A DNA stretch of 64,000 nucleotides from Mangrovibacterium sp041596335 (lineage in GTDB: Bacteria > Bacteroidota > Bacteroidia > Bacteroidales > Prolixibacteraceae): contig NZ_JBFHIT010000006.1 of the NCBI RefSeq assembly GCF_041596335.1, forward strand, positions 74,603 through 138,602, written 5' to 3'. The notes below the pieces were generated by a model, which searched no databases, was not told where the DNA came from, and saw only the letters and a list, made by a program, of their open reading frames with translations. Both the position numbers and the translations under genes were made by a program. Positions 42,597 through 50,739 of the stretch are shown here, in pieces. Every line of letters starts with the position of its first letter. The stretch's first letter is position 1.

Positions 42597-43928
42597 TTAC
42601 AATAAATCGCTGGCAAGTTCTGCTAAATAGCTTCGTTCGCCTTTCACCAAATTCACGTGAGAGAAAAGATCTTGCTTTCGCATTCGGTCTGTCATGTAGG
42701 CTAACCCGTTCGATTTCATATCCAGATAGGGTGAGTCGATCTGTTGAAGGTCGCCGGTAAAAACCATTTTCGTTCCTTCACCTGCACGGGTGATGATTGT
42801 CTTAATCTCGTGCGGAGTCAGGTTTTGAGCTTCGTCAACTATAAAAAAGGCATTCGATAAACTGCGGCCACGAATGTAGGCCAATGGAGTAATGATAAGT
42901 CGTTCTTCTTTCAATAACTCATCAATTTTCTGATACTCCTGACTTCTTGGATTGAAAGCGTGTTTAATGACCGTAAGATTGTCGAATAACGGTTGCATAT
43001 AAGGGCTAATTTTCTCGGTCGCATCGCCGGGAAGGTAACCCAAGTCGCGGTTGCTGAGTGCCACAATCGGGCGAGCCAGCAATATTTGCTCGTACATTTT
43101 GTTTTGTTCCAGCGCGGCAGCCAGAGCCAAGAGGGTTTTCCCTGTTCCGGCCTTTCCGGTCAGCGAAAGTAGTTTGATATCCGGATTCAATAACGAATTC
43201 AGGCTGAACGTTTGTTCCGCATTACGGGGTTTAATACCATATGCGACTTTTTTTTCGACTCGAACCATGCGTTGTGTCGCTGCTTCGTATCGGGCTAAAA
43301 CACTCGATTTGTTTCCTTTTAAAATGTAGTATTCATTTGGGATTGGAGCATCTTTGAGGCCGGCATCAGCAAAAGAGAAAAAGCCATCGTTGTAAAGCGT
43401 GTCGATGAGATCGTCTTTAAAGCTGTCTACTTCGGTAACTGATTTCTCAAAAACCTGAGGATCTTTAATTTTATCATTTTCATAATCTTCAGAATGAATG
43501 CCCAGTGATTTGGCTTTCATACGCAGATTAATATCCTTGCTTACCAGAATGGTGGGTCGTTTCGGATTTTCTTTGGTGTAAAACTCGGCGACAGCCAGGA
43601 TACGGTGATCCGGAATATCTTCTTTGAACGACTGTATCATCGTGTCGGAGAAGGGCTTGCCTGTTGCGATGATCAGTTTACCCAACTCAGGACTTAGCTG
43701 AATTCCGCCATTAAATAGCTTCTCTCCGACAATGTCATCCAGCACACGCACAAACTCACGTGCCTGAAAATTGATTGGATCATTTCCCTTCTTAAATTTA
43801 TCCAATTCTTCCAAAACCGTCAATGGAACGACGATATCGTTATCTTTGAACTGGTAAATGCAATTGTGGTCGTGTAAGATCACATTGGTATCCAACACGA
43901 AAATCTTGGTTTGTTTGTGGCCTGCCAT
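42597..43928 (-). CDS. PIN-PhoH fusion ATPase (PhoH2 type)
   Basis: A 443-residue two-domain protein. The N-terminal PIN RNase domain (about 7-150) starts KIFVLDTNVILHDH with the acidic pocket residues D13, E41 (VLEELDKF) and D-I-N-L near 153. The C-terminal PhoH-like P-loop domain has Walker A SLTGKAGTGKTLLALAAAL (about 256-274) and Walker B FFIVDEAQNLTPHEIKTIITRAGEGTKMVFTGD (about 366-398). PhoH2 proteins are ATP-dependent RNA helicase-ribonucleases, often toxin-like. No short antitoxin gene is adjacent on the minus strand, so a toxin-antitoxin pair is not shown here. Confidence 0.92.
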   Translation of the reverse strand: MAGHKQTKIFVLDTNVILHDHNCIYQFKDNDIVVPLTVLEELDKFKKGNDPINFQAREFVRVLDDIVGEKLFNGGIQLSPELGKLIIATGKPFSDTMIQSFKEDIPDHRILAVAEFYTKENPKRPTILVSKDINLRMKAKSLGIHSEDYENDKIKDPQVFEKSVTEVDSFKDDLIDTLYNDGFFSFADAGLKDAPIPNEYYILKGNKSSVLARYEAATQRMVRVEKKVAYGIKPRNAEQTFSLNSLLNPDIKLLSLTGKAGTGKTLLALAAALEQNKMYEQILLARPIVALSNRDLGYLPGDATEKISPYMQPLFDNLTVIKHAFNPRSQEYQKIDELLKEERLIITPLAYIRGRSLSNAFFIVDEAQNLTPHEIKTIITRAGEGTKMVFTGDLQQIDSPYLDMKSNGLAYMTDRMRKQDLFSHVNLVKGERSYLAELASDLL

Positions 43929-44057
43929 AAGCTTATATTTTAGTGTCTGTGTTTACAATGTAGGAAAAATCAACGATTCAGGGAGAGATAAAAGCCAAAA
44001 GATGCCATGCAGTTATCGACACTTGTTGGTAAGTGGGTTTAAGTGATTGATTGAGAA

Positions 44058-45359
44058 ATGAAAAGCTATCAGGAAATTTTAGATTATTTGTACAGCCAGC
44101 TGCCAATGTTTCAGCGGTCTGGTGCTGCCGCCTATAAAAACACCTTGGGAAATACCTTGGTTTTAGATGAAGTATGGGGACATCCGCATCGGAGTTTTAA
44201 AACAATTCATGTGGCCGGAACAAACGGCAAAGGTTCTACATCGCATATGCTGGCTTCCGTTTTGCAGGAGGCCGGATATAAAGTTGGACTGTATACTTCT
44301 CCGCATTTGGTTGACTTTCGCGAGCGTATTCGGGTTGATGGAAACATGATTTCGGAAGAAGCGGTGGTCGCCTTTGTCAGCGATTTTGAAGCGAAAAACA
44401 GAACATTGGGCCTCGAACCTTCCTTTTTCGAGATCACCGTTGCCATGGCTTTTTGGTATTTTCAGCTCACGAAGGTTGATGTGGCAGTTGTTGAGGTTGG
44501 TCTTGGCGGTCGCCTCGATTCAACCAATATTATTACTCCCGAGTTAGCATTGATCACCAATATTAGCCTGGACCATACGGCTTTGCTTGGCGGGACTATT
44601 CAGCAGATTGCGGCGGAAAAGGCAGGGGTAATTAAACCGGATATTCCGGTGGTAGTCTCGGAAAGTAGTTCGGAATATGATTCTGTTTTTGTTGAAAAAG
44701 CAAAATCAGTTGGAGCAGCAATCTCTTTTGCCGATCAGGAATATGAAGCGGCTTATGGTTTTTTGCTTGCAAATGGAAGGCAAACCTTCAATTTTAGTAA
44801 AAACGGAAAGCTTATTTACCAGAATTTGCAAAGCGATTTACTCGGTAGCTACCAGCGCAAGAACGTAGCCGGTGTTTTGAAGGTGATTGATTTGTTGGTT
44901 GAAAAAGGATGGAACATTAGTTTGCAAGCGATCTATGGTGGGATGAGCAAGGTTCGGGAAAATACCGGTTTGAGAGGGCGATGGGAGATTGTTGGAGCCA
45001 ACCCAATGGTGGTATGCGATACGGGGCACAATGAGGCAGGCATTCGTCAGGTTGTTGAGCAAATTAAGCAAACAGCCTGGAGAGAATTGTATGTGGTGAT
45101 CGGTATGGTCAACGATAAGAGTTTGGATGGTGTTTTGGAGCTTCTACCTAAAGAAGCGCATTACATTTTTACCCAAGCTTCCATTCCGCGGGCGCTGGAT
45201 GCAGGTGAATTATGTCGGAAAGCAAAGCAAAAAGGACTAAACGGGCAGGTTATTGCCGATGTGAAGATGGCCGTAGCAGAAGCGTTGAAATTAGCTAATC
45301 CCAATGATTTTGTGTTTGTTGGCGGTAGTACGTTTGTAGTCGCTGATTATTTTTCTTAA
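44058..45359 (+). CDS. folC: Dihydrofolate synthase/folylpolyglutamate synthase
   Basis: A 433-residue Mur-ligase-type enzyme. P-loop HVAGTNGKGSTSHMLASVLQEAGYKVGLYTSPHL (about 54-86), the ITVAMAFWYF segment, VVEVGLGGRLDSTNI (about 141-156, with the metal His/Glu zone) and NISLDHTALLGGTIQQIAAEKAGVIK (about 168-193) are all diagnostic; the C-terminal glutamate-ligase domain has CDTGHNEAG. It adds glutamate to dihydropteroate and to folates. It is followed within 90 bp by tRNA-Val, and convergent maeB lies beyond. Confidence 0.95.
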   Translation: MKSYQEILDYLYSQLPMFQRSGAAAYKNTLGNTLVLDEVWGHPHRSFKTIHVAGTNGKGSTSHMLASVLQEAGYKVGLYTSPHLVDFRERIRVDGNMISEEAVVAFVSDFEAKNRTLGLEPSFFEITVAMAFWYFQLTKVDVAVVEVGLGGRLDSTNIITPELALITNISLDHTALLGGTIQQIAAEKAGVIKPDIPVVVSESSSEYDSVFVEKAKSVGAAISFADQEYEAAYGFLLANGRQTFNFSKNGKLIYQNLQSDLLGSYQRKNVAGVLKVIDLLVEKGWNISLQAIYGGMSKVRENTGLRGRWEIVGANPMVVCDTGHNEAGIRQVVEQIKQTAWRELYVVIGMVNDKSLDGVLELLPKEAHYIFTQASIPRALDAGELCRKAKQKGLNGQVIADVKMAVAEALKLANPNDFVFVGGSTFVVADYFS

Positions 45360-45376
45360 AATATTTTCATTTTCTT

Positions 45377-45406
45377 TTTGGAAGAAGAAAAAAGCATTTA
45401 TATTTG
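45377..45406 (+). promoter_or_regulatory. Promoter of the tRNA-Val pair
   Basis: TTTG at 45377-45380, an 18-bp spacer and TATATTTG at 45399-45406 match the Bacteroidota consensus; the first tRNA starts 40 bp later. Confidence 0.75.
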
Positions 45407-45445
45407 CAACGCCTTTCCAGAAAGGACACACGTTCTACAGAAATC

Positions 45446-45520
45446 GGGCGGTTAGCTCAGTTGGTTCAGAGCATCTGGTTTACACCCAGAGGGTCGGGGG
45501 TTCGACTCCCTCACCGCCCA
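45446..45520 (+). tRNA. tRNA-Val (anticodon TAC), copy 1
   Basis: 75 nt with all arms. The acceptor GGGCGGT pairs with ACCGCCC plus discriminator A; D arm GCTC/GAGC; anticodon stem TCTGG/CCAGA with loop TTTACAC, anticodon TAC; T arm GGGGG-TTCGACT-CCCTC. CCA is not encoded. Confidence 0.97.
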
Positions 45521-45526
45521 CTACGG

Positions 45527-45557
45527 CGGAATACTTCAGTCAGTGTTCCGTTTTTTT
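45527..45557 (+). terminator. Terminator after tRNA-Val copy 1
   Basis: CGGAATACT (45527-45535) pairs with AGTGTTCCG (45542-45550, one G-T pair), followed by T7. Confidence 0.8.
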
Positions 45558-45624
45558 ATCCAAATTAAAATTGGATGACTGAAAGCTTTCTCAAGCTTAA
45601 AATGAGAGACGTTCAACATATTTC

Positions 45625-45699
45625 GGGCGGTTAGCTCAGTTGGTTCAGAGCATCTGGTTTACACCCAGAGGGTCGGGGGTTCGACTCCCTCACCGCCCA
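45625..45699 (+). tRNA. tRNA-Val (anticodon TAC), copy 2
   Basis: Identical over all 75 nt to the copy at 45446-45520, and in the same orientation. Duplicate tRNA genes raise dosage of an abundant isoacceptor. Confidence 0.97.
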
Positions 45700-45706
45700 C
45701 TTCAAA

Positions 45707-45740
45707 GAGGAATACTTGCAAAAGTGTTCCTCTTTTTTTT
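45707..45740 (+). terminator. Terminator after tRNA-Val copy 2
   Basis: GAGGAATACTT (45707-45717), GCAA loop, AAGTGTTCCTC (45722-45732), T8. It shares GGAATACTT/GTGTTCC with the first terminator. Confidence 0.85.
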
Positions 45741-45841
45741 GCTTTTCAGCTGGCTATAAAAGCCGACAGCCTGAAGAAATGAATTTCTGCTCAGGCTGTC
45801 GACTTTTAAATGGCTTCGTTTCGGTCGTCTATTCAACGATT

Positions 45842-48133
45842 CTATAGAATTCCGGCTTCTTTTTCGTTCGTAAAAATGGCGTCCAGTACAGCAATGGTCG
45901 ACATATTGACAATTTCACGGACCGTACTTTCCATCGGAATAACGTGAACGGGTTTGTCGATGCCGAGCAGGATGGGGCCGATTATTTCGTAGCCGGAGAG
46001 TTCGTGCAATAGCTTGTGTGAGATGTTTGCTGACCCGTGATCGGGGAAAACAAGCGTGTTTACATTGCGTTCACCCCACCTGGCAAAAGGGTACTTCTCC
46101 ATCCGAAGTTTTGTGTTTAAGGCAAAGTGAGCCTGAATTTCACCGTCGACAATTATCTCGGGGTGTTCATCGTGCAACAATTCAACAGCTTTGCGCGGTA
46201 TCTCGGGATCTCCTTCGGCAACTGAGCCGAAAGTAGAGTGAGAAACAAGGGCGATGACTGGCTCAATATTAAACCTGCTGATCGTACGGTTTACCAGTTT
46301 CGTTATTGCTCTGAGTGCTTCAGCATCGGGATTGGGATCAATAATGGTGGTGTCGGCCAGGAAAACAGGCCCGCGTTTGGTCATGACCATGTACATACCC
46401 GCGATATGTTTTCCCCGATTATTGGTTCCGATAATTTGTTTGATCGGTCGAACGGTATCCGAGTACTTGGTTGCATAGCCTGAAACAAACGCGTCTGCAT
46501 CGCCCATTTCTACCATCATGATTCCGAAGTACTCATTCGCATACATCATTCGCCGTGCTTCCTGTAGTGTTACTCCCTTGCGCTGGCGTTTTTCGAATAA
46601 TGCTTGCGCATATTTTTCGCGTTGCTCGGCTCCTTCAGTTCCGTAAAATTCAAGAATAGTAGCGCCATCAATATCTAGTTTATTTTCTTTTGCCAGTTCC
46701 AGAATTCGTGATCGGTTGCCCAGTAATATTGGGGTCGCGATACCTTCCTGAATGATGGCCTGAGCCGCTTGAAGTACGTTCAGACGGCTGCCTTCAGCCA
46801 GAACCAGCCGTTTGCCCGAGTTTTGGATACGTTCGCGAATAGTCCGGATTAGCGTATTGTCGTGCCCTAGTCGCCGGTCCAGCTCGTCGCTATAGTCGTC
46901 CCAGTCGTTGATGACCTTGCGGGCGACACCTGAGTCGATCGCGGCTTTTGCCACTGCTGTCGAAATTCGTGAGATCAATCGTGGATCAAGCGGTTTTGGG
47001 ATCAGATACTCACGTCCGAAACTAATTGTATTCTGGTTGTAGGCTGTTGATACAATTTCGGGAACCGGTTCTTTGGCAAGCGCAGCCAATGCTTTTACGG
47101 CTGCAATTTTCATTTCTTCATTAATGGCTTTGGCACGGACATCCAATGCGCCACGAAAAATATAAGGAAACCCGAGAACGTTATTTACTTGATTTGGGTA
47201 ATCGCTGCGCCCGGTGCCAAAGATAATGTCGGGACGAGAGGCCATTGCGTTTTCGTAGGCAATTTCAGGGTCGGGGTTTGCCAGTGCAAATACAATCGGA
47301 TTGTCGTTCATCGAGCGAATCATATCTTCGTTCAGGATGTCGGCAACAGAAAGGCCAAGGAACATGTCCGCTCCGCGAAGTGCTTCTTCCAACGTGTGAA
47401 CATCGCGGCTGGTTGCAAAAAGTGCTTTCATTCCCGAAAGGTTTTTTCGCGTCGAATGAATTACTCCTTTGGAGTCGCACATGACCAGATTTTCGCGTTT
47501 TACTCCGAGTGAAATGTAAAGTTTTGAACAAGCAACCGCTGACGCGCCGGCTCCGTTTACAACAACGTTTACCTCATCTATTTTTTTTCCGGTAATCTCC
47601 AGTGCACTCAGAAAGGCAGCCGATGAAATAATGGCAGTGCCATGTTGGTCGTCGTGCATTACCGGAATGTCAAGTTCTGCTTTCAGCCGTTCTTCAATTT
47701 CGAAACATTCCGGAGCTTTTATATCCTCCAGATTAATTCCTCCAAAAGTCGGTGCAATTATTTTTACTGTCTCTATAAATTTCTCTACATCCATGGTGTC
47801 GAGTTCAATATCGAATACATCAATGTCGGCAAAGGTTTTGAAAAGCAAGCCTTTGCCTTCCATAACCGGTTTACCGGCCAATGCACCAATATTACCTAAT
47901 CCAAGCACAGCCGTCCCGTTAGAGATAACACCAACCAGGTTTCCTTTAGCGGTATAGTTGTAGGCATCCTCCGGATTTTTTTCAATTTCGAGGCAAGGGA
48001 CCGCAACTCCCGGACTGTATGCTAACGACAGATCTTGTTGTGTACTATAGGGTTTTGTAGGAATGACTTCAATCTTCCCAGGCCTTCCACTCGCGTGGTA
48101 ACGCAGGGCATCTTCTTTCAATTGTTTTGACAT
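45842..48133 (-). CDS. maeB: NADP-type malic enzyme fused to a phosphotransacetylase-like domain
   Basis: 763 residues from the ATG at 48131-48133 (MSKQLKEDALRYHASGRPGKIEV), which is the normal MaeB start; an in-frame ATG 15 codons upstream adds an unlikely leader. The malic-enzyme part (about 1-415) shows LAYSPGVAVPC, the Lys/Gly-rich GNLVGVISNGTAVLGLGNIG, VMHDDQHGTAIISSAAF, and the NADP fold VVVNGAGASAVACSKL. The C-terminal Pta-like part (about 430-763) has ADAFVSGYATKYSDTVRPIKQIIG and FPDHGSANISHKLLHEL. It converts malate to pyruvate and CO2; the Pta-like domain usually senses acetyl-CoA rather than catalysing. It fits with Acs and the PPi-PEPCK candidate as a C3/C4 node. Confidence 0.95.
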   Translation of the reverse strand: MSKQLKEDALRYHASGRPGKIEVIPTKPYSTQQDLSLAYSPGVAVPCLEIEKNPEDAYNYTAKGNLVGVISNGTAVLGLGNIGALAGKPVMEGKGLLFKTFADIDVFDIELDTMDVEKFIETVKIIAPTFGGINLEDIKAPECFEIEERLKAELDIPVMHDDQHGTAIISSAAFLSALEITGKKIDEVNVVVNGAGASAVACSKLYISLGVKRENLVMCDSKGVIHSTRKNLSGMKALFATSRDVHTLEEALRGADMFLGLSVADILNEDMIRSMNDNPIVFALANPDPEIAYENAMASRPDIIFGTGRSDYPNQVNNVLGFPYIFRGALDVRAKAINEEMKIAAVKALAALAKEPVPEIVSTAYNQNTISFGREYLIPKPLDPRLISRISTAVAKAAIDSGVARKVINDWDDYSDELDRRLGHDNTLIRTIRERIQNSGKRLVLAEGSRLNVLQAAQAIIQEGIATPILLGNRSRILELAKENKLDIDGATILEFYGTEGAEQREKYAQALFEKRQRKGVTLQEARRMMYANEYFGIMMVEMGDADAFVSGYATKYSDTVRPIKQIIGTNNRGKHIAGMYMVMTKRGPVFLADTTIIDPNPDAEALRAITKLVNRTISRFNIEPVIALVSHSTFGSVAEGDPEIPRKAVELLHDEHPEIIVDGEIQAHFALNTKLRMEKYPFARWGERNVNTLVFPDHGSANISHKLLHELSGYEIIGPILLGIDKPVHVIPMESTVREIVNMSTIAVLDAIFTNEKEAGIL

Positions 48134-48358
48134 TGGTTCTGATTTTAAGATTTCTAAAATTAGTGTTTTCCACGACATGTAGTTTGTTGTGTGTTTTTGG
48201 GATAGGTGGCTATGTGTTTGATATGTAGGTTTATGTGGGAGATTGGTTTGTTGAAGATCAAAAAGATTAACGATAAGCTAATTTTGGTCGGCTGGGGTAG
48301 TTATTATAAATAAATAATGTGGGATAAAAGTGGGGTAGTTGTAACCAACGAGAATGTT

Positions 48359-48366
48359 TATTTTTG
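48359..48366 (+). promoter_or_regulatory. -7 element for the HAD phosphatase gene
   Basis: TATTTTTG matches TAnnTTTG 40 bp before the ATG; a TTG at 48339-48341 is a weak -33 17 bp upstream. Confidence 0.45.
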
Positions 48367-48406
48367 CGGTACAAGCTAATTTTTAGTGAAAGTTTAAAAA
48401 GGAACA

Positions 48407-49057
48407 ATGATGGGTTTTAAAGCTGTAATTTTCGATTTGGACGGAACGTTACTGGATACGTTGGATGATATAACCGATGCTGTAAATACGGTAATGGAGA
48501 GGCTTGGTTTTCCAATTCACGAAAAAGTAGCTGTTCGGTCATTTGTTGGCTCGGGGCTTCGTTCGTTGATGGGAAAGGCAATACCGGAATCTGAGCATTC
48601 GGAATCAGTTGTCGATTTGTGTTTTCGTGAAATGATGAATGTATACAGTGAAAATTATAAGGAGAAAACGAAGCCATATCCCGGAATTCTGAATATGCTC
48701 AATTGCCTGGTTGAGCGGAAGATCCCGATGTCGGTTTTCTCGAATAAGGCAGACGAGCTGACGAGGAAGCTGGTTGATTCGGTTTTGCCGATCAATTTTG
48801 TTTCGGTGCAGGGAATGACCACTGAAGCGCTAAAGAAGCCAAATCCGAAGGTTGCGTTGGAGCTCGCCCGAAAAATGGCAATCATGCCCGAAGAATGTGT
48901 CTATGTTGGAGATAGTGGCACCGATATGGTTACAGCAAATAATGCCGGTATGTATGCCATTGGTGTTACTTGGGGATTTCGGGACAGGGATAACCTAATT
49001 CGAAGCGGAGCAAAAAAGTTAGTTGACTCACCGGATGAAATCCTGCGTTTTTTCTGA
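48407..49057 (+). CDS. HAD-family phosphatase, phosphoglycolate phosphatase-like
   Basis: A 216-residue HAD hydrolase with a C1 cap. Motif I is FDLDGTLLDT (nucleophile Asp10), motif II VFSNK (about 114), motif III Lys in LKKPNPKVALELA (about 144-157), motif IV VYVGDSGTDMVTANNAGM (about 165-182). The length and the 80-residue helical cap fit Gph-type phosphoglycolate phosphatases, but many small-molecule HAD phosphatases look the same. Two ATGs begin the frame. Monocistronic. Confidence 0.85.
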   Translation: MMGFKAVIFDLDGTLLDTLDDITDAVNTVMERLGFPIHEKVAVRSFVGSGLRSLMGKAIPESEHSESVVDLCFREMMNVYSENYKEKTKPYPGILNMLNCLVERKIPMSVFSNKADELTRKLVDSVLPINFVSVQGMTTEALKKPNPKVALELARKMAIMPEECVYVGDSGTDMVTANNAGMYAIGVTWGFRDRDNLIRSGAKKLVDSPDEILRFF

Positions 49058-49074
49058 CTGATAAACGGTTGGAC

Positions 49075-49350
49075 TTAACTATCTTTTGTATTTTTTTCAG
49101 CTTTCGATTTTAGTGGTAGGTATTTGCGGCCGACCACTTGCCCAAAAAAGAATGCGGTAAGCAGAATCGGGTAGGTATAAAGAGCAAAACCAATGTCGCT
49201 ACAAATCCGGAGTAAAATAACCATCGGAACTGGCAAATGAATATACAGGAACCATTTTAGGGAATATATCTTTTCGCGGCCGCGAAGAGCGCCAAAAGGA
49301 AGATTGATTAAAAAAACGATCAGGGCAACCAAAGCAATCTTCATATTCAT
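49075..49350 (-). CDS. Small three-helix membrane protein of unknown function
   Basis: 91 residues with hydrophobic segments at about 3-20, 30-49 and 54-74, then a basic tail (GRKYLPLKSKAEKNTKDS). No family recognised. It ends 17 bp from the convergent HAD phosphatase gene and lies 150 bp downstream of the 146-codon membrane protein gene. Confidence 0.6.
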   Translation of the reverse strand: MNMKIALVALIVFLINLPFGALRGREKIYSLKWFLYIHLPVPMVILLRICSDIGFALYTYPILLTAFFFGQVVGRKYLPLKSKAEKNTKDS

Positions 49351-49461
49351 TCTGTTTTAGTAGTAGCTGTTTGTTTTGCGACTATTCAACGGGTGTTTAA
49401 CTACCCTAATTGTCGATCTTCTTCTTTAACGATTTAAGTAATGGTAGGCGTAAAAAACACG

Positions 49462-49493
49462 AAAGCTTTCACCCGAACTCAGATGAAAGCTTT
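49462..49493. terminator. Hairpin after the four-helix membrane protein gene
   Basis: AAAGCTTTCA (49462-49471) pairs perfectly with TGAAAGCTTT (49484-49493); on the minus strand it is followed by GTGTTTTTT, so it terminates that gene. Confidence 0.75.
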
Positions 49494-49500
49494 AGTTTAT

Positions 49501-49941
49501 TTATCCGATAATACGCTGCCACGGAATTGCAGCCAGAATAATAATGTAAGCAATACCATAGAAAAGTAACGCTGTAGCAAATTTGGATTTGCTTTCACTT
49601 ATTTTTTTGCTTTTTATTCGGCCAATATGGGCCAAGACCAGAGCAATTACCATCATGGTCAAATGTTCGACTGCGTAGAACCGAAGATCGGAGTTTTTCA
49701 TTGCAGCTCCAAAATCCTGAAAGGCAGCTTTCGTTATTGGACTGACAAAGGCGTAGAGAATGAATCCGGTTAAAAATTGCAGATCCATTAAGCCGATAAA
49801 AATCCCTCCCAATATATTATCCGATTTTTCCCATGGTTTTTGTCCAAACCAACCGATAAAATACTTTAGCAAAGTAACTAATGCTGTCAATAAAATAATC
49901 CAGCGTAAGACGTCGTGAAGGTGTAAAAGTCCAGTATACAT
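49501..49941 (-). CDS. Four-helix membrane protein, possibly haem-binding
   Basis: 146 residues with four transmembrane segments (about 11-31, 43-64, 88-106, 124-143). Histidines are placed in or next to helices (LHLHDVLRWI at the start; YAVEHLTMMVIALVLAHIGR in helix 3), a pattern seen in small cytochrome b-like proteins, so haem binding is possible. It looks like a protein family found in Bacteroidota but I cannot name a function. No signal peptide is cleaved. Confidence 0.65.
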   Translation of the reverse strand: MYTGLLHLHDVLRWIILLTALVTLLKYFIGWFGQKPWEKSDNILGGIFIGLMDLQFLTGFILYAFVSPITKAAFQDFGAAMKNSDLRFYAVEHLTMMVIALVLAHIGRIKSKKISESKSKFATALLFYGIAYIIILAAIPWQRIIG

Positions 49942-50097
49942 GATTGAATAATTAATTTCGATATTAACAACGCAAAAGCGATCGTTTGGTTGATCGCTTG
50001 CGACGAAGATAGCTTTTATATCTGTTAATAATTGTCAATTTAAGTACTGGGAATAGTTTCAGTAGTGGCATTTGGTCTGTTATTCAAATGCCATCAA

Positions 50098-50739
50098 CTA
50101 CTCTGCCAGTTTAAATATCTCGTCAAGCTCATATAGTTGTCGGCTATCGACAGACAGGGCTGCCTTTATCATTCCTTGCGCCACTGTTGTGCCTGAAATT
50201 GGTCGGTATTTTTTGAACACAAACCGGGTTATAAAAGGGATAATTTTTTGAGCGAGCTGCTCTCCGAATCGCTTGTTGGGCCTGTTGCCCAACAGCAAAG
50301 AGGGGCGCAGAATGCTAATTTTTCGGAATGGTAGCTGTCGTGTTTTTTCTTCCAGTTCTCCTTTTATTCGACTGTAAAACAGTTTCGAATTTGAATTAGC
50401 TCCGGCCGACGAGATCAAAATGTATTGATCGACCCCGTTTTGGGCTGCTGCTTTCGCGATTTCATACTGGTACGTAAAATCAACCAAATACTGTTTTTCC
50501 TGACTGCCGGCTGATTTAATAGTTGTTCCCATACAGGAAAAAAGTATGTCTCCCCGAACCAAGTCCTGCCAGGTTTCCGGTTGATTAAAATCGACCAGAT
50601 ACTCGGCTATTTTTTCATGATGGAAGCCTGTTTCCCGTCTGCTGAGAATGATAACGTTCGAAAACGTATTGTCTCGAATGAGCATTTTCATCAATTCGCT
50701 CCCAACTAATCCTGTGGCTCCGGCTATTATCGCTTTCAT
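50098..50739 (-). CDS. NAD(P)-binding Rossmann protein, atypical SDR (HTATIP2/YwnB-like)
   Basis: A 213-residue atypical short-chain dehydrogenase. The N-terminal nucleotide motif is IIAGATGLVGSELM (G-x-T-G-x-x-G); FSCMGTT, YILISSAGANSNSKLFYSRIKGELEE (S, Y and K positions) and ISILRPSLLLG follow, as in NAD(P)H-binding oxidoreductases of the HTATIP2 type. Substrate is unknown. Its first 125 bp overlap the end of the upstream gene in another frame; this start is surely right because the Rossmann strand begins at once. Confidence 0.85.
   Translation of the reverse strand: MKAIIAGATGLVGSELMKMLIRDNTFSNVIILSRRETGFHHEKIAEYLVDFNQPETWQDLVRGDILFSCMGTTIKSAGSQEKQYLVDFTYQYEIAKAAAQNGVDQYILISSAGANSNSKLFYSRIKGELEEKTRQLPFRKISILRPSLLLGNRPNKRFGEQLAQKIIPFITRFVFKKYRPISGTTVAQGMIKAALSVDSRQLYELDEIFKLAE

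Noticed and set aside
42597..43928. PIN-PhoH gene as a toxin-antitoxin module
   Set aside because: No small antitoxin gene lies upstream on the minus strand; the next gene is divergent folC.
45446..45699. Short direct repeat pair as a possible CRISPR or mobile-element end
   Set aside because: Both repeats fold as complete tRNA-Val genes with terminators; there are no spacers and no integrase gene nearby.
48134..48178. 15-codon N-terminal extension of maeB
   Set aside because: Known MaeB proteins begin at the internal MSKQLKEDALRYH; the extension has no similarity.
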